Source: an uncultured Eubacteriales bacterium (lineage in GTDB: Bacteria; Bacillota; Clostridia; Christensenellales; Aristaeellaceae). Taken from it: a DNA stretch of 57,168 bases. The notes under the pieces are model-generated. The model searched no databases, was not told where the DNA came from, and worked only from the letters and a program-made list of their open reading frames with translations. This document shows positions 1 to 10,084 of this stretch, in pieces. Position numbers and translations under genes: made by a program. Numbering within the stretch: position 1 is the first letter of the stretch; each line of letters opens with the position of its first letter. Where the stretch lies: contig CADCHI010000010.1 in the NCBI GenBank assembly GCA_902801165.1, positions 1 through 57,168 of the forward strand, written 5' to 3'.

Positions 1-720
1 CTCGAGGACGGGGCCGCGGCCCAGGGAGCCGTCGCCGATGTTGGCGATGACGATGCCGGGCTTGCGGTTCACGCGCTTGTACAGCGCAGCGCCCATGGCA
101 ATGGTGCCGCTGCCGCCGACGATGGCGTTGTTGGGATAGATGCCGAAGGGCGTGAAGAAGGTGTGCATGGAGCCGCCGAGGCCGCGGTTGAAGCCGGTCT
201 CGCGGGCGAAGATCTCCGCCATGGCGCCGTACAGCAGGAAGTTGATGGCGATGTCCTTCACGCTGTCGTGGGGCTCGTCCTTGATGACCTCATAGGTCTT
301 GCCGTCCAGGAAGCCCTTCATGATGTCCAGGAGCTCGTCATCGGACAACTTCTCGATGGCGGACAGGCCCTTGGCCAGGATGTCGGAGTGGGCGCGGTGG
401 GAGCCGAAGATGAAGTCGTTCACGTCCAGGTGGAAAGCCTCGCCGACGGCGGCCGCCTCCTGGCCCATGGACAGGTGCGCCGGGCCGGGATGGTTGTAGG
501 CGATGCCGCAGTATTCGCCGGTGATCTTGATGGAGTTGATCATGGACTCGAACTCGCGCAGGGTCAGCATGTCGCGATAGATGTTGACAAACTGCTCCTT
601 GGTGAAGTTGCCCAGCTCGTCCTTCACGGTCTTCTTGTACTGGTTGACCGGAATATCCTCAAAGTGGATATAGCCGGAAGCGCGCCGCTCATTCGGGTCG
701 ACGAACAGTTGCTTGGACAT
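1..720 (-). CDS. Thiamine-dependent 2-oxoacid dehydrogenase E1 component (3' truncated by window)
   Basis: The minus-strand reading frame starts at ATG 720 ([16 protein letters not shown]) and runs open to the window edge, giving 240 residues of an incomplete protein. The region with [15 protein letters not shown], the GSHRAH segment, RGLGGSMH and the beginning of the thiamine-diphosphate motif ([12 protein letters not shown]) are typical of the E1 alpha part of pyruvate/acetoin/branched-chain 2-oxoacid dehydrogenases. It lies downstream of, and codirectional with, the E2 gene, so the two are probably one operon in the unusual order E2-E1. The part seen cannot tell whether E1 beta is fused at the C-terminus or encoded separately, nor which 2-oxoacid is used. 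No E3 gene is visible in the window. Confidence 0.85.
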   Translation of the reverse strand, partial: MSKQLFVDPNERRASGYIHFEDIPVNQYKKTVKDELGNFTKEQFVNIYRDMLTLREFESMINSIKITGEYCGIAYNHPGPAHLSMGQEAAAVGEAFHLDVNDFIFGSHRAHSDILAKGLSAIEKLSDDELLDIMKGFLDGKTYEVIKDEPHDSVKDIAINFLLYGAMAEIFARETGFNRGLGGSMHTFFTPFGIYPNNAIVGGSGTIAMGAALYKRVNRKPGIVIANIGDGSLGRGPVLE

Positions 721-790
721 TTGAATCTACTCTCCTTTATACATTTGATGTTTTTTCAATGCACCAGGAATATCGAAGGTGGCGTTTAGA

Positions 791-897
791 AGGTGGAGGG
801 TGGAGTTAAGGTGGAAATCCTTGCGGATTTCATTAGACAAATCCCGGCGGGATTTGAACCTGAACTCCTAACTCCTCACTCCACACTCCTAACTCTT
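791..897. repeat. Heptanucleotide-repeat element 1 (between E2 and E1 genes)
   Basis: The right arm (863-897) is five consecutive heptamers: AACTCCT, AACTCCT, CACTCCA, CACTCCT, AACTCTT. It begins two bases from the E2 stop codon. The left arm (791-813) is purine-rich and carries the same unit in reverse complement (GGTGGAG, GGTGGAG, TTAAGG). Two short hairpins fill the core: 814-831 and 839-855. It belongs to the same family as the arrays at 22586, 25963, 36192, 39061 and 44520. Confidence 0.75.
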
Positions 898-899
898 TA

Positions 900-2522
900 T
901 CAGCCCTTCGCCAGCATCAGTGTGAAGTTCTCCAGGTTGACCTTCAGGTCGCGGAGGAACTTGGAGGCCGGCGTGCCGTCCATGGCGCGGTGGTCGTAGG
1001 ACAGGCTCAGGTTCATGCTGGGATAGACCTCGATCTGGCCGTTGTTCATCCGGAAGGCGTCCTTCATGGCGCAGACGCCCAGGATGCCGGTCTGCGGCGG
1101 ATTCACGACGGGCGTGAAGCTCTCGATGCCCAGGGAGCCGATGTTGGACACGGTGAAGGAAGCGCCCTGGAGGTAATCCGGGCTGATCTTGCCCTCCTTG
1201 CACTCCTTGGCCAGCTTCTTGGCGGTGTCGGACAGCTGCTTCAGGGTCATCTTGTCGGCGTTGAAGATGGTGGGCACCATCAGGCCGCGCTCGGTATCCA
1301 CCGCCATGCCCAGGTTAACGGAGCGGAAGTACTTCATGGTCTTGCCGTCGTCGATCAGGTTGGCGTTCATGGCGCGGTGCTCGGGCTGCATCAGCGTGCG
1401 GGCCACCACGTACATGATGATGTCGTTGATGCTGATCTTGTCCATGCCGAAGGGCTCGCCCTTGGCCTTGAACATGGCGCGGGCATTCTTGACCTCGGTG
1501 GCGTCGTAGGAGATGTTGTGGGTCAGCTGCGCCATGGTGGACAGGCTGGCCACCATGCTGCGGGCGATCACCTTGCGGATGTTGGTCATCGGCTCGGTGT
1601 AGCTGTCGTCGCAGGGCACGCCCAGCTCGACCGGCGCGCTCACGGCAGCGGCTGGAGCGGCAGCGGTGGCGGCGGCGGTCGCGCCGACGATCTTGCCGGC
1701 GTCGATCAGGGCCTGGACGTCGCGCTCGATCACGCGGCCGTCGGGGCCGGTGGGCACGACCTGGCTGAGATCGGCCTTCTTCTCGTCCGCCAGCTTCTTG
1801 GCGCGGGGAGAGATCTTCAGGTCGCCAACGACCACGGGCGCTTCCGCGATCTCAGCGGTGGGCGCGGCCTCAGCGGCGGGCGCGGCGGCCACGGGCGCGG
1901 CGGCGGGAGCCTCGGCGCCGGGACGGAACACCTCGGGGTTTGCGCCGGGGGTGCCGATGACGCACACGTTGTCCAGGCAGGGCACGTCGGAGCCTTCCTC
2001 GTAGAAGATGGCCAGCAGGGTGCCGGCGAACTCGGCCTCGGCCTCGAAGGCGGCCTTGTCGGTCTCATAGCTGAACAGCTTGTCGCCCACGGCCACGGTG
2101 TCGCCAACGCTCTTGTACCACTCGGTAATCACGCAGCTCTCGACGGTGTTGCCCTGGCGGGGCATGATGACGGGATGGCAGTCTCCGGCGGACTGAGCGG
2201 CGGGCGCGGCGCCTGCGGCAGGCGCGGCGGCGGGAGCGGCCTCGGCGGAAGCGCCGGCGGCCAGGGCGGCGTCCGGGTCCTCACCGGGCTCGCCGATGAC
2301 GCAAACGTTCTCCAGGCAGGGCACGTCGTCGCCCTCCTCGTAGAGAACCTTCAGCAAAGTGCCGGCCACCTTGGCTTCCTCTTCAAAGGCAGCCTTGTCG
2401 GTCTCGTAGGAGAAAAGGATATCCCCCACCGCGACCTTGTCGCCCGGCTTCTTATTCCAACTGGTAATGATGCAGCTTTCCACGGTATTTCCCTGTCTTG
2501 GCATGATGACTGCAACGGCCAT
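900..2522 (-). CDS. Dihydrolipoamide acyltransferase (E2) with two lipoyl domains
   Basis: E2 core of a 2-oxoacid dehydrogenase complex, 540 residues. Two lipoyl domains (about 1-75 and 120-195) each carry the lipoylation motif ETDKA, separated by Ala/Pro-rich linkers. A peripheral subunit-binding domain follows (PRAKKLADEKKADLSQVVPT, about 245-280), then the catalytic acyltransferase domain with DHRAMDG near the C-terminus (histidine and aspartate as in HxxxDG). I chose ATG 2522 rather than ATG 2564. The promoter at 2581-2609 predicts transcription from about 2574, which would remove the ribosome site for 2564, while GGGAGG sits well in front of 2522 and the lipoyl domain begins directly there. 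E1 follows after a repeat element. Confidence 0.9.
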   Translation of the reverse strand: MAVAVIMPRQGNTVESCIITSWNKKPGDKVAVGDILFSYETDKAAFEEEAKVAGTLLKVLYEEGDDVPCLENVCVIGEPGEDPDAALAAGASAEAAPAAAPAAGAAPAAQSAGDCHPVIMPRQGNTVESCVITEWYKSVGDTVAVGDKLFSYETDKAAFEAEAEFAGTLLAIFYEEGSDVPCLDNVCVIGTPGANPEVFRPGAEAPAAAPVAAAPAAEAAPTAEIAEAPVVVGDLKISPRAKKLADEKKADLSQVVPTGPDGRVIERDVQALIDAGKIVGATAAATAAAPAAAVSAPVELGVPCDDSYTEPMTNIRKVIARSMVASLSTMAQLTHNISYDATEVKNARAMFKAKGEPFGMDKISINDIIMYVVARTLMQPEHRAMNANLIDDGKTMKYFRSVNLGMAVDTERGLMVPTIFNADKMTLKQLSDTAKKLAKECKEGKISPDYLQGASFTVSNIGSLGIESFTPVVNPPQTGILGVCAMKDAFRMNNGQIEVYPSMNLSLSYDHRAMDGTPASKFLRDLKVNLENFTLMLAKG

Positions 2523-2580
2523 AAGAGCATCCTCCCTGTCATATATTGCTTTCCATTCAGGCATACGCCTTCCTCCCTAT

Positions 2581-2609
2581 ATTGTAACAGCCTCGGGTGA
2601 AACAATCAA
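2581..2609 (-). promoter_or_regulatory. SigA-type promoter of the E2-E1 operon
   Basis: On the minus strand: TTGATT, 17-base spacer, TACAAT. Predicted transcription start is near 2574, about 50 bases before the chosen E2 start. Confidence 0.6.
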
Positions 2610-2741
2610 CGAAACAACACTATATTCACGCCTTCTTTACCAAATTTAACAATCCTTCCCCGGATATTCGTTCAACTTGTTGAATTTATTATTGCGCTAT
2701 GGGAGTCCACGTAAATTGCATTCGACGGGGAACAATTGGTA

Positions 2742-2770
2742 TTGCTATTTCCGGGATAAAATCGTATAAT
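2742..2770 (+). promoter_or_regulatory. SigA-type promoter of the Nudix gene
   Basis: TTGCTA, 17-base spacer, TATAAT, ending about 55 bases before the TTG start of the Nudix gene. Confidence 0.7.
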
Positions 2771-2825
2771 GGTAGCAGTATCGGCGCGGCAGGTATCCCG
2801 CCGCCCGTGGAAGGAATGAAGCCCG

Positions 2826-3275
2826 TTGTCTGTACGCAATTCCGCAAAGGCCATCGTGCTGCACGATGGCAAAATACTGGTCAACCGGTGCGTCTCCAGG
2901 TTTGGGGAGTATTACGCGCTGCCCGGCGGAGGTCAGCACACCGGCGAGATGCTCAGCGAGACCGTCCGCCGCGAGCTGCTGGAGGAGACGGGCTATTCTG
3001 TGGTACCCCTGCGCCTGTCCGGCATCTACGAGCGCATCAGCGAGGGCCGGCGGGACGGCAACAGCCACAAGATCTACTTCATCTTCCTCTGCCGCCTGGC
3101 CAGCGAGGAGCGGCTCACCCCCACCGAGACGGACCGCTTCCAGATCGGCTGCGACTGGATCGACCTGCACAGCGTGCACCGCTGCAACCTGTTCCCCCGG
3201 GCCATCCGGGACAACATCTCCGGGCTGATCGGCCACGGGGAGACCATCTTCATCGGTTCTGAGAAGGATAGATAA
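2826..3275 (+). CDS. Nudix hydrolase
   Basis: A 149-residue single-domain Nudix protein, hydrolysing a nucleoside diphosphate linked to another moiety; the substrate cannot be told from sequence. The Nudix box GX5EX7REUXEEXGU is complete (glycine, then E, then RELLEETGY, about residues 35-58), so the Mg-binding glutamates are present. The best start is TTG 2826, behind GGAAGGA; no in-frame ATG precedes the conserved N-terminal strand. It is a monocistronic gene with its own promoter and a strong terminator, separated from metV. Confidence 0.85.
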   Translation: MSVRNSAKAIVLHDGKILVNRCVSRFGEYYALPGGGQHTGEMLSETVRRELLEETGYSVVPLRLSGIYERISEGRRDGNSHKIYFIFLCRLASEERLTPTETDRFQIGCDWIDLHSVHRCNLFPRAIRDNISGLIGHGETIFIGSEKDR

Positions 3276-3300
3276 AATCGACAATTTCCGTTTTCATTTT

Positions 3301-3335
3301 CCGGCGCTGCGTCAAGGCTGCGCCGGTTTTGTTTT
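3301..3335 (+). terminator. Rho-independent terminator after the Nudix gene
   Basis: Stem CCGGCGC (3301-3307) with GCGCCGG (3320-3326), followed by TTTTGTTTT. Confidence 0.75.
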
Positions 3336-3486
3336 ACCGAACCGTAAATTTCAAATTGATCTTTCGACAACATCTTCAATCGGATATTGATTTATTTTAT
3401 TCACCGCTATATAATTGATATGTCAGCGGTCGGGCGGCTCTGCCCTCCGCAACCATTTCCAATCCTGACGCATAAGGAGAATCGCA

Positions 3487-4137
3487 ATGATCATCACTCA
3501 GAAGAAACCCATCGAAGAGCTGCTGGGCATGCTCGACGGCGCAAAGACCGTCGCGCTGGTCGGCTGCGGCAGCTGCGCCACCGCCTGCGCCACCGGCGGC
3601 GAAAAGGAAATCGCCGAGCTGACCCAGGTGCTGGCCCAGCATGGCATCAAGGTCGTGGCCACCGCCATGTCCGAGTACTGCTGCATGCACCTGAAGACCC
3701 GCACCATCCTGAAGCCCGTCAACGCGGCCAACCCGGACGCCGTGGTGGCCATGTCCTGCGGCGACGGCGTGCAGGTCATCGCGCAGTACTGCAAGTGTCC
3801 CGTGTATCCCTCCAACAACACCATGTTCCTGGGCGAGAGCGTGAAGCTGGGCCTGTTCGAGGAAGCCTGCCACATGTGCGGCGACTGCGTGCTGGGCAAG
3901 ACCGGCGGCATCTGTCCCATCTCCCGCTGCGCCAAGTCCCTGGTGAACGGCCCCTGCGGCGGCTCCCGCAACGGCAAGTGCGAGGTCAACCCCGAGAACC
4001 CCTGCGCGTGGATTGAGATCTACAACAAGCTGGTCGAGCTCGGCCAGGAGGAGAAGATCAGCATCACCCGCGAGGACAAGGGCTACGAGAAGGTCGCCTA
4101 TCCCAGAACGATCAACATCAGGGGGGACAAGAAATGA
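3487..4137 (+). CDS. metV: MetV: MTHFR-associated Fe-S/Zn protein
   Basis: A 216-residue cysteine-rich protein of the methylenetetrahydrofolate reductase C-terminal domain family (MetV). It has cysteines in CGSCATAC, MSEYCC, AMSCGDG and, near the C-terminus, CHMCGDCVLGKTGG, CPISRCAKS and CGGSRNGKCEVNPENPC, which are suited to binding Fe-S clusters or zinc. In acetogens and relatives MetV forms a complex with MetF and is thought to carry electrons to its flavin. Consistent with this, metF starts within the metV stop codon (ATGA overlap at 4134-4137), which implies translational coupling and a 1:1 complex. The AAGGAG ribosome site precedes ATG 3487. Confidence 0.9.
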   Translation: MIITQKKPIEELLGMLDGAKTVALVGCGSCATACATGGEKEIAELTQVLAQHGIKVVATAMSEYCCMHLKTRTILKPVNAANPDAVVAMSCGDGVQVIAQYCKCPVYPSNNTMFLGESVKLGLFEEACHMCGDCVLGKTGGICPISRCAKSLVNGPCGGSRNGKCEVNPENPCAWIEIYNKLVELGQEEKISITREDKGYEKVAYPRTINIRGDKK

Positions 4138-5054
4138 GCGTACTGCAGCAAGCGCTGGAAAGCGGAAAATTCGGCATCACCGCGGAGATGGCTCCGCCGA
4201 AGGGTTATGACTTCTCCGAACAGATGGAGGCGGCCGAGCTGCTCAAGGGCAAGGTCCACGCCATCAACGTCACGGACATGCAGAGCGCCTGCCTGAAGGC
4301 GTCCTCCATCGGCCTATGCGTCAAGCTGAAGCTGGCGGGCCTGGAGCCCATCATCCAGATGACCGGTCGCGACCGCAGCCGCATGGCCATCATGGGCGAC
4401 ATGCTGGCCGCCGCCGCCTTTGGCATCGACACCATGCTGGCCCTGACCGGCGACCACACCATGGTCGGCGACTGCAAGGCCTCCAAGCCCGTCTACGACC
4501 TGGACTCCGTCGGCATCCTGCGCATGCTCTCCACCATGGAGGCCACCGGCAAGGACTGCGGCGGCAACGACCTGGCCACCACCCCCACCTTCTACAAGGG
4601 CGCGGCGGTCACCCCGGTCTATGAACCCCAGATCCTGCAGATCAACAAGCTCCGCCAGAAGGTGGACGCCGGCGCGAAGTACATCCAGACCCAGGGCATC
4701 TTCGACCTGGACGCGCTGAAGCGCTTCATGGACGCCGTGGACAAGGCCGGCATCAAGGCTCACATCATGGCGGGCATCATCCCGCTGAAGGCCGCCGGCA
4801 TGGCCAAGTACATGAATGAGAACGTGCCCGGCATCGCCGTGCCCCAGGACATGATCGACCGCCTGGCCGCGGCCGCCGCCGAGGGCAAGGAAAAGGGCGT
4901 CAAGGGCCTGCCCGCCAAGCTGGGCATCGAAATGGCCGCCGAGATGATCGCCAAGATCAAGGCCGAGGGCATCTGTGACGGCGTGCACATCATGGCCATC
5001 GGCGCGGAGAAGAACGTGCCCACCATCCTGGAGAAGGCCGGCATCGCCATCTGA
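4134..5054 (+). CDS. metF: Methylenetetrahydrofolate reductase
   Basis: A 306-residue TIM-barrel flavoprotein reducing methylene-THF to methyl-THF, for methionine synthesis or for the methyl branch of the Wood-Ljungdahl pathway. Family features are the early E in FGITAEMAPPKG, NVTDMQSACLK, the LALTGDHTM segment and the late IYIQTQGIFD-like strand (AKYIQTQGIFD), in the expected order. The length matches a stand-alone catalytic domain. It is translationally coupled to metV and ends at a strong terminator, so metVF is a complete two-gene operon. Whether the organism is acetogenic cannot be decided, as no other pathway gene is in the window. Confidence 0.92.
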   Translation: MSVLQQALESGKFGITAEMAPPKGYDFSEQMEAAELLKGKVHAINVTDMQSACLKASSIGLCVKLKLAGLEPIIQMTGRDRSRMAIMGDMLAAAAFGIDTMLALTGDHTMVGDCKASKPVYDLDSVGILRMLSTMEATGKDCGGNDLATTPTFYKGAAVTPVYEPQILQINKLRQKVDAGAKYIQTQGIFDLDALKRFMDAVDKAGIKAHIMAGIIPLKAAGMAKYMNENVPGIAVPQDMIDRLAAAAAEGKEKGVKGLPAKLGIEMAAEMIAKIKAEGICDGVHIMAIGAEKNVPTILEKAGIAI

Positions 5055-5079
5055 CAAAACCTGTCAATAATAGTCAAAC

Positions 5080-5115
5080 GCGGCGCGGGGAAGCATCCCC
5101 GCGCCGCATCTGTTT
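5080..5115 (+). terminator. Rho-independent terminator after metVF
   Basis: Perfect 11-bp stem GCGGCGCGGGG / CCCCGCGCCGC with a six-base loop, followed by a T-rich run (TCTGTTTT). Confidence 0.8.
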
Positions 5116-5151
5116 TACATCAACTGATTGAACTGTGAATCTGTGCGGTTC

Positions 5152-5894
<743 letters not shown>

Positions 5895-5898
<4 letters not shown>

Positions 5899-6569
5899 GC
5901 CTTGTCACCCCCATAGCTGGCCAGCTTCTTCTCGCCGATGTGCTGCAGCCAGGTCAGCACCGTGCAGAAGGCCAGGTAGATCAGCGCCACCTCGGTGTAC
6001 AGCCCGAGGGACTCGTACACCCTGCCGTTGATCACCGTCGCCTGTCGGAACATCTCCGTGACGGTGATGGTCGCCGCCAGGGAGGTGCCCTTCAGCATGG
6101 AGATCAGCGAGTTGGACAGCGCCGGGAAGGCGGTCCTGAAAGCCTGGGGCAGCACGATGTGGGCCATGATCTGCAAATAGGAGAGCCCCACGCACTGTCC
6201 CGCCTCCATCTGTCCCCGGGACACGCTCTCCAGCGCGCCGCGGACGCTCTCGGCCATGTAGGCGCCCTCGTTGAAGCCGAACACCAGCACTGCCGTCGGG
6301 AAGGCGTCCAGCGTAATGCCCAGGCTCGGCAGCCCGTAGAACACCAGGTAAAGCTGCACCAGCAGGGGCGTGCCCCGGACGATCCAGATGTAAAAGCGGC
6401 AGACCTGCCGCAGCACCGGGACGTTGGCGTACTGTATCATCGCCACGATCACCGAGATCACCAGCGCCAGCGCAAAGGACAGTATCGTCAGCGGCACTGT
6501 GACGCGCACGCCGTAGCTCAGCAGCTTGGGAAAGGCGTCCACCAGGATGCCCCAGAGTCTTTCATTCAT
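5895..6569 (-). CDS. Polar amino-acid ABC transporter, permease subunit
   Basis: A 224-residue inner-membrane permease of the HisM/GlnP family with several hydrophobic segments (for example TVPLTILSFALALVISVIVAM and the last YLAFCTVLTWL). The EAA loop is EAGQCVGLSYLQIMAHIVLPQAF, which contacts the ATPase. One permease gene is present, so it would act as a homodimer. It is separated from the upstream binding-protein gene by about 185 bases that can fold into a stem-loop, a common way to make the binding protein in excess. Confidence 0.92.
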
Positions 6570-6598
6570 CGTATAACCTCGTAATCATCGCTCGCCTT

Positions 6599-6630
6599 GC
6601 CCGTTTCCAGACCACTGTTCCGGACCGGGC
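6599..6630 (-). other. Possible stem-loop between binding-protein and permease genes
   Basis: GCCCG (6599-6603) and CGGGC (6626-6630) flank further partly complementary bases (TCC-GAC / GTtCCGGA). No T-run follows on the minus strand. It could stabilise the upstream message or attenuate readthrough; this is inferred from position only. Confidence 0.35.
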
Positions 6631-6754
6631 AAAGCGTCGTCATCGCGCACAGAGGCGCGACGCGCCGTCCGACGTGACCCGCCCGACGAAAGCGTCGAGA
6701 GCGAATCCCGGGCAGCGCGTTCGCGCCTCCTGCCATGCCGTTGTGAAGCGTTCG

Positions 6755-7540
6755 TCAGTTCGCTCCGGTCAGGTCCTGCCCGAAGTACTTGACGGAGAGC
6801 GCCGACAGCGTGCCGTCCTGACGCGCCTGCTCCAGGATCTCGTTGATGGCGGCCACCAGGGTCTCGGTCTCCTCGCCCTTGCGGACGGGATAGGCCACCG
6901 GCTCGCCCTCGTCCAGCACCTGCACCACCTTGATGTTGGCGTCCGGGTGCTCGCCCAGGTAGTCGTCGATGGAGCCCTTGGCGTTGATCGTGGCGTCCAC
7001 GCGGCCCTGCTCCACCAGCATGATGGTCTCGGTCAGGGTGTTCACCGGCGTCACCGTGGCGCCATACCGCTTGCCGATGGCGGCGAAGGTGCTGGAGGCG
7101 GTGTTGGCCGTGGTGCGGCCCTCCAGGTCCTCCACGCTGTGGATGTCCTCGTTGTCGCCGCGCACCACCAGTACGACCTCGGTGTACACATAGGGATCAG
7201 AGAAGCTGTACTTCTCAGCTCGGGTCTTGGTGTAGCCCACGCCGTTGCAGGCGATGTCGAACCGTCCGGAATCGACGCCGGCCAGTATGGAGTCCCAGTC
7301 CGTCTCCATGAACTCGGGCTCAACGCCCAGGCCCTGGGCGATCAGGGTGCCGATCTCGATATCGAAGCCCGTCAGCACGTCGTTTTCGTCGTGATAGGTC
7401 CAGGGGGCCCAGTTGCCCTCGGTGCCGATGATCAGTGTTCCCCGTTCCCGGATCTCGGACAGCAGGTCGGCGGATTCGGCCACGGCGGCAACGGTCAACG
7501 CCAGCATCAGCGCCAGCGCAAGCGCGATCAGTTTCTTCAT
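6755..7540 (-). CDS. Polar amino-acid ABC transporter, substrate-binding protein
   Basis: A 261-residue family-3 solute-binding protein. The N-terminus is a classical secretion signal (MKKLIALALALMLALTVAAVA) followed by AES, with no cysteine lipobox, unlike most monoderm binding proteins. Mature-domain signatures are GTLIIGTEGNWAPWTYHDE, LTGFDIEIGTLIAQGLG, WDSILAGVDSGRFD and KYSFSDPY. First gene of the importer operon, behind a good promoter and a GGAGG ribosome site. The specificity is unknown. Retention at the cell could need another anchor, or the gene may lack a lipid anchor for a real reason. Confidence 0.9.
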   Translation of the reverse strand: MKKLIALALALMLALTVAAVAESADLLSEIRERGTLIIGTEGNWAPWTYHDENDVLTGFDIEIGTLIAQGLGVEPEFMETDWDSILAGVDSGRFDIACNGVGYTKTRAEKYSFSDPYVYTEVVLVVRGDNEDIHSVEDLEGRTTANTASSTFAAIGKRYGATVTPVNTLTETIMLVEQGRVDATINAKGSIDDYLGEHPDANIKVVQVLDEGEPVAYPVRKGEETETLVAAINEILEQARQDGTLSALSVKYFGQDLTGAN

Positions 7541-7594
7541 ATGGTTCCTCCTAAGTCAGCCCTTCGGCCCTGCGGTCCTCCGCAGGATGGCCCC

Positions 7595-7623
7595 ATCATA
7601 GCACACAAATCACGTTGACGCAA
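7595..7623 (-). promoter_or_regulatory. SigA-type promoter of the amino-acid importer operon
   Basis: On the minus strand: TTGCGT, 17-base spacer, TATGAT. The leader holds a small hairpin (CCTGCGG / CCGCAGG, about 7569-7587). Confidence 0.65.
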
Positions 7624-7669
7624 TAGCCCTGAGCGTTATCATTTTTCTTTAACCAACCATAGCCCAATC

Positions 7670-10084
7670 CTATTTCCCGTTCAGCCGCAGCGGAACGCTG
7701 CCATGGGTGCGGTTCTGGGAATCGGTGATCTGGAAGGACGCGCACAGGTCCTCCCCATCGCCGCCTGCGGGCACAAAGCGCAGCTGCCAGCCCTCGGAGG
7801 GCGCGGTCGCCGACGAGGTGAAGGCTTCCTCCCAGGCATCGAAGCCGGTCAGGGATTCGTCGGTGGTGGTGGGCAGCCGCCAGGACATCGGGAAGGCCAG
7901 CACCGGGTAGCTGGCGGTGTCCAGCGCGCCGCGGGTGGACCAGATGTCGTTCTCCGGGCTGTAGCACCAGGTCTCCAGCACCGTTAAGCCGCCGTCCTCC
8001 CCCACTTCGCAGCGCAGCCAGGCGTGCACCACGTCGGCCTGCTCAGGCTTCTCCCCCTCGCCGCCCTCATAGGCGCTCAGGTCCACGACCACCTGCTCCG
8101 GGGTGAAGGTGCCCACGTCAATGGTGGCAAAGGAATCCAGCGGGATCAGGGAACTGACGCTGCCCGCGTGTCCGCCGACGCCGCTCTCCATCTGGGTCGT
8201 GTTCACCTCCGCCGGCACGATCTGCACCGTATTCTGGCCCGAGGGCATCAGCAGCGTGCCGCCGGAAGCCGTGGCGGAGACCGGCGCGGCTCCGATGTCG
8301 AAGGACACCGTCTGCGGAACCGTCACCACCTCGCCGAAGTCGTACAGGTTCATCGGTGAGACGCTGCTCACCTGGGGTTTGTCCGCCGCGAGAATGTCGC
8401 TCAGCGGCTGGCTGCTGGCGCTGACCACGCCCTGCACCTCGGAGCCAACGTTCGACTGGCTTCCCTGGCTCACCACGCTGCCAGACTGGGAAGCGCCGGA
8501 ATTGTCCTCGAAGGAATAGGAACCGAAGTCTTTGCTCCTACCCAGCGTGTTCACGGCCACCAGCGCGGAGGCCTCGGCGCTGTCGACGGCGTCCGCCGCG
8601 CAGTAGTTCACGTATACCGCCACCGTGCCATCCTCCATGGGTTCAAAGGGCACGGCCTCCACCAGCGCGTTCCCGGTTTCGTCCACCGCCGCGAGGAACC
8701 GCTCGGGGATCGCCGCGTACAGCACGCCGTCCTCCAGTGTCACCCGGTTCACCGCGCACAGCCGGGCATAGGCGCGGCTTTCTGCGTCCCAGCGCAGCAC
8801 GTTCAGCATCGCGGAGGAGAGCATCTCCTGCTGCTCGTTGGACAGCGGCAGCGCCAGCACACCTTGTTCGCTGGTGGGCAGCGCCGTCAGGCTGTCCCAG
8901 GCCACCTTCGCGGTGCCGAACAGGAAGCCGGCGAAGCGGGCCACATAGTCCGCGTAGCCCTTCGAGAATCCCAGCTGCGGGTACAGCGCGCTCCAGGTCG
9001 AGGCGTAGCTCTCCATGTTGTCGAAGGGATGATAGATCGACAGGCCGCTTCCGGCATCGTCGCCGCACCGGCTGTAGACGATGATGTCGTCCAGCGCCTT
9101 CCGGGCGCTCTCCGCCGCGGCGGCATTCGCCGAGGGCTGCTCCGAGAGCTGGTCCACCAGGGAACCCAGGTCGATCAGGTCATAGCTGGAACCCCGGGCC
9201 GCGCCTTTGCCGAACCCCCGGGTGTTCCGTGCCACGTAGGAATACATGCTGTAGTTGCCACCGCTGATCTCAAGCTTTTCGAAGAAGCCGTCCATGGCCT
9301 CGCGCAGCGCGCCGACCTTCGACAGGTCCATGCAGGACAGCGTGAGCCGGGGGCTCGAGCCGGAGGCGTCGAAGTATCCGTCGATGATCCTGCGACCTGT
9401 GGCCGCGCCGTCCGCGTCGCCGTCGATGTCCGTCAGGAAGGCGTAGTCCCAGCCCTCGCCGGGCTCCGTCTCCTCGGAGGCGATCATGTACCGGGCATAG
9501 GGCTCCAGCAGCGACGCCACCTCGGCGGAGGCCATCAGGCAGGCGTCGAATCCGATCCACTCCAGGGGCTGGCTCGCCACGGGGCTGGAGGCCAGCGCCG
9601 AGGTGAGCTCCTCCATCGTCAGGTGGTCCGACTCGTACAGCTCGTCCCAGCAGACACCGTTCAGCGGCCCGCCGCCGTGGTCCCACATGATCAGCGCGTA
9701 CTTCTCGGCGGGAAAGCGCTCGTAGCCGTATGCCAGCAGGGCGTTCAGCGCCTCCGGCGCGCCCATGCTCATGGACTCGAAGGCGTCCACCATGCGCAGG
9801 CTGCCGCGCATGGGCATGTACACGCACAGGGCGTCCGTGGGCAGGCCCAGTTCCCAGCTCTGGGTGCCGCCGGTCATCACCAGCAGGTTGACCTTCTTCA
9901 TATCGTAGCCCGAGGAGGCCATCTCCAGCAGGTCCATCGTCGCCGCTGAATACTGGCTTTCGAGGTTGCTGCCGCACATGTACACCATCAGCGTCAGCTC
10001 CGCACCCTCTGCCCGCGCCGGCGGCACGGCCAGCCCGAGAAGCAGCGCCGCCGCCATCAGCAGCCCCGTCAGTCGCCTGATCAT
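7670..10084 (-). CDS. Secreted clostripain-family (C11) cysteine peptidase
   Basis: An 804-residue exported cysteine peptidase, expected to cleave after Arg or Lys as in clostripain. It has a signal peptide (MIRRLTGLLMAAALLLGLAVPPARAEG), then the C11 catalytic domain: LTLMVYMCGSNLES, the catalytic histidine in IMWDHGGG and the catalytic cysteine in IGFDACLMAS. The remaining 550 residues include a Ser/Gln-rich linker (about 515-540) and a beta-rich C-terminal half with no family I recognise. Start ATG 10084 was chosen over an upstream in-frame start because GGAGG lies eight bases before it and the signal peptide begins there. The two exported genes upstream are probably cotranscribed or coregulated. 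Confidence 0.88.
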   Translation of the reverse strand: MIRRLTGLLMAAALLLGLAVPPARAEGAELTLMVYMCGSNLESQYSAATMDLLEMASSGYDMKKVNLLVMTGGTQSWELGLPTDALCVYMPMRGSLRMVDAFESMSMGAPEALNALLAYGYERFPAEKYALIMWDHGGGPLNGVCWDELYESDHLTMEELTSALASSPVASQPLEWIGFDACLMASAEVASLLEPYARYMIASEETEPGEGWDYAFLTDIDGDADGAATGRRIIDGYFDASGSSPRLTLSCMDLSKVGALREAMDGFFEKLEISGGNYSMYSYVARNTRGFGKGAARGSSYDLIDLGSLVDQLSEQPSANAAAAESARKALDDIIVYSRCGDDAGSGLSIYHPFDNMESYASTWSALYPQLGFSKGYADYVARFAGFLFGTAKVAWDSLTALPTSEQGVLALPLSNEQQEMLSSAMLNVLRWDAESRAYARLCAVNRVTLEDGVLYAAIPERFLAAVDETGNALVEAVPFEPMEDGTVAVYVNYCAADAVDSAEASALVAVNTLGRSKDFGSYSFEDNSGASQSGSVVSQGSQSNVGSEVQGVVSASSQPLSDILAADKPQVSSVSPMNLYDFGEVVTVPQTVSFDIGAAPVSATASGGTLLMPSGQNTVQIVPAEVNTTQMESGVGGHAGSVSSLIPLDSFATIDVGTFTPEQVVVDLSAYEGGEGEKPEQADVVHAWLRCEVGEDGGLTVLETWCYSPENDIWSTRGALDTASYPVLAFPMSWRLPTTTDESLTGFDAWEEAFTSSATAPSEGWQLRFVPAGGDGEDLCASFQITDSQNRTHGSVPLRLNGK

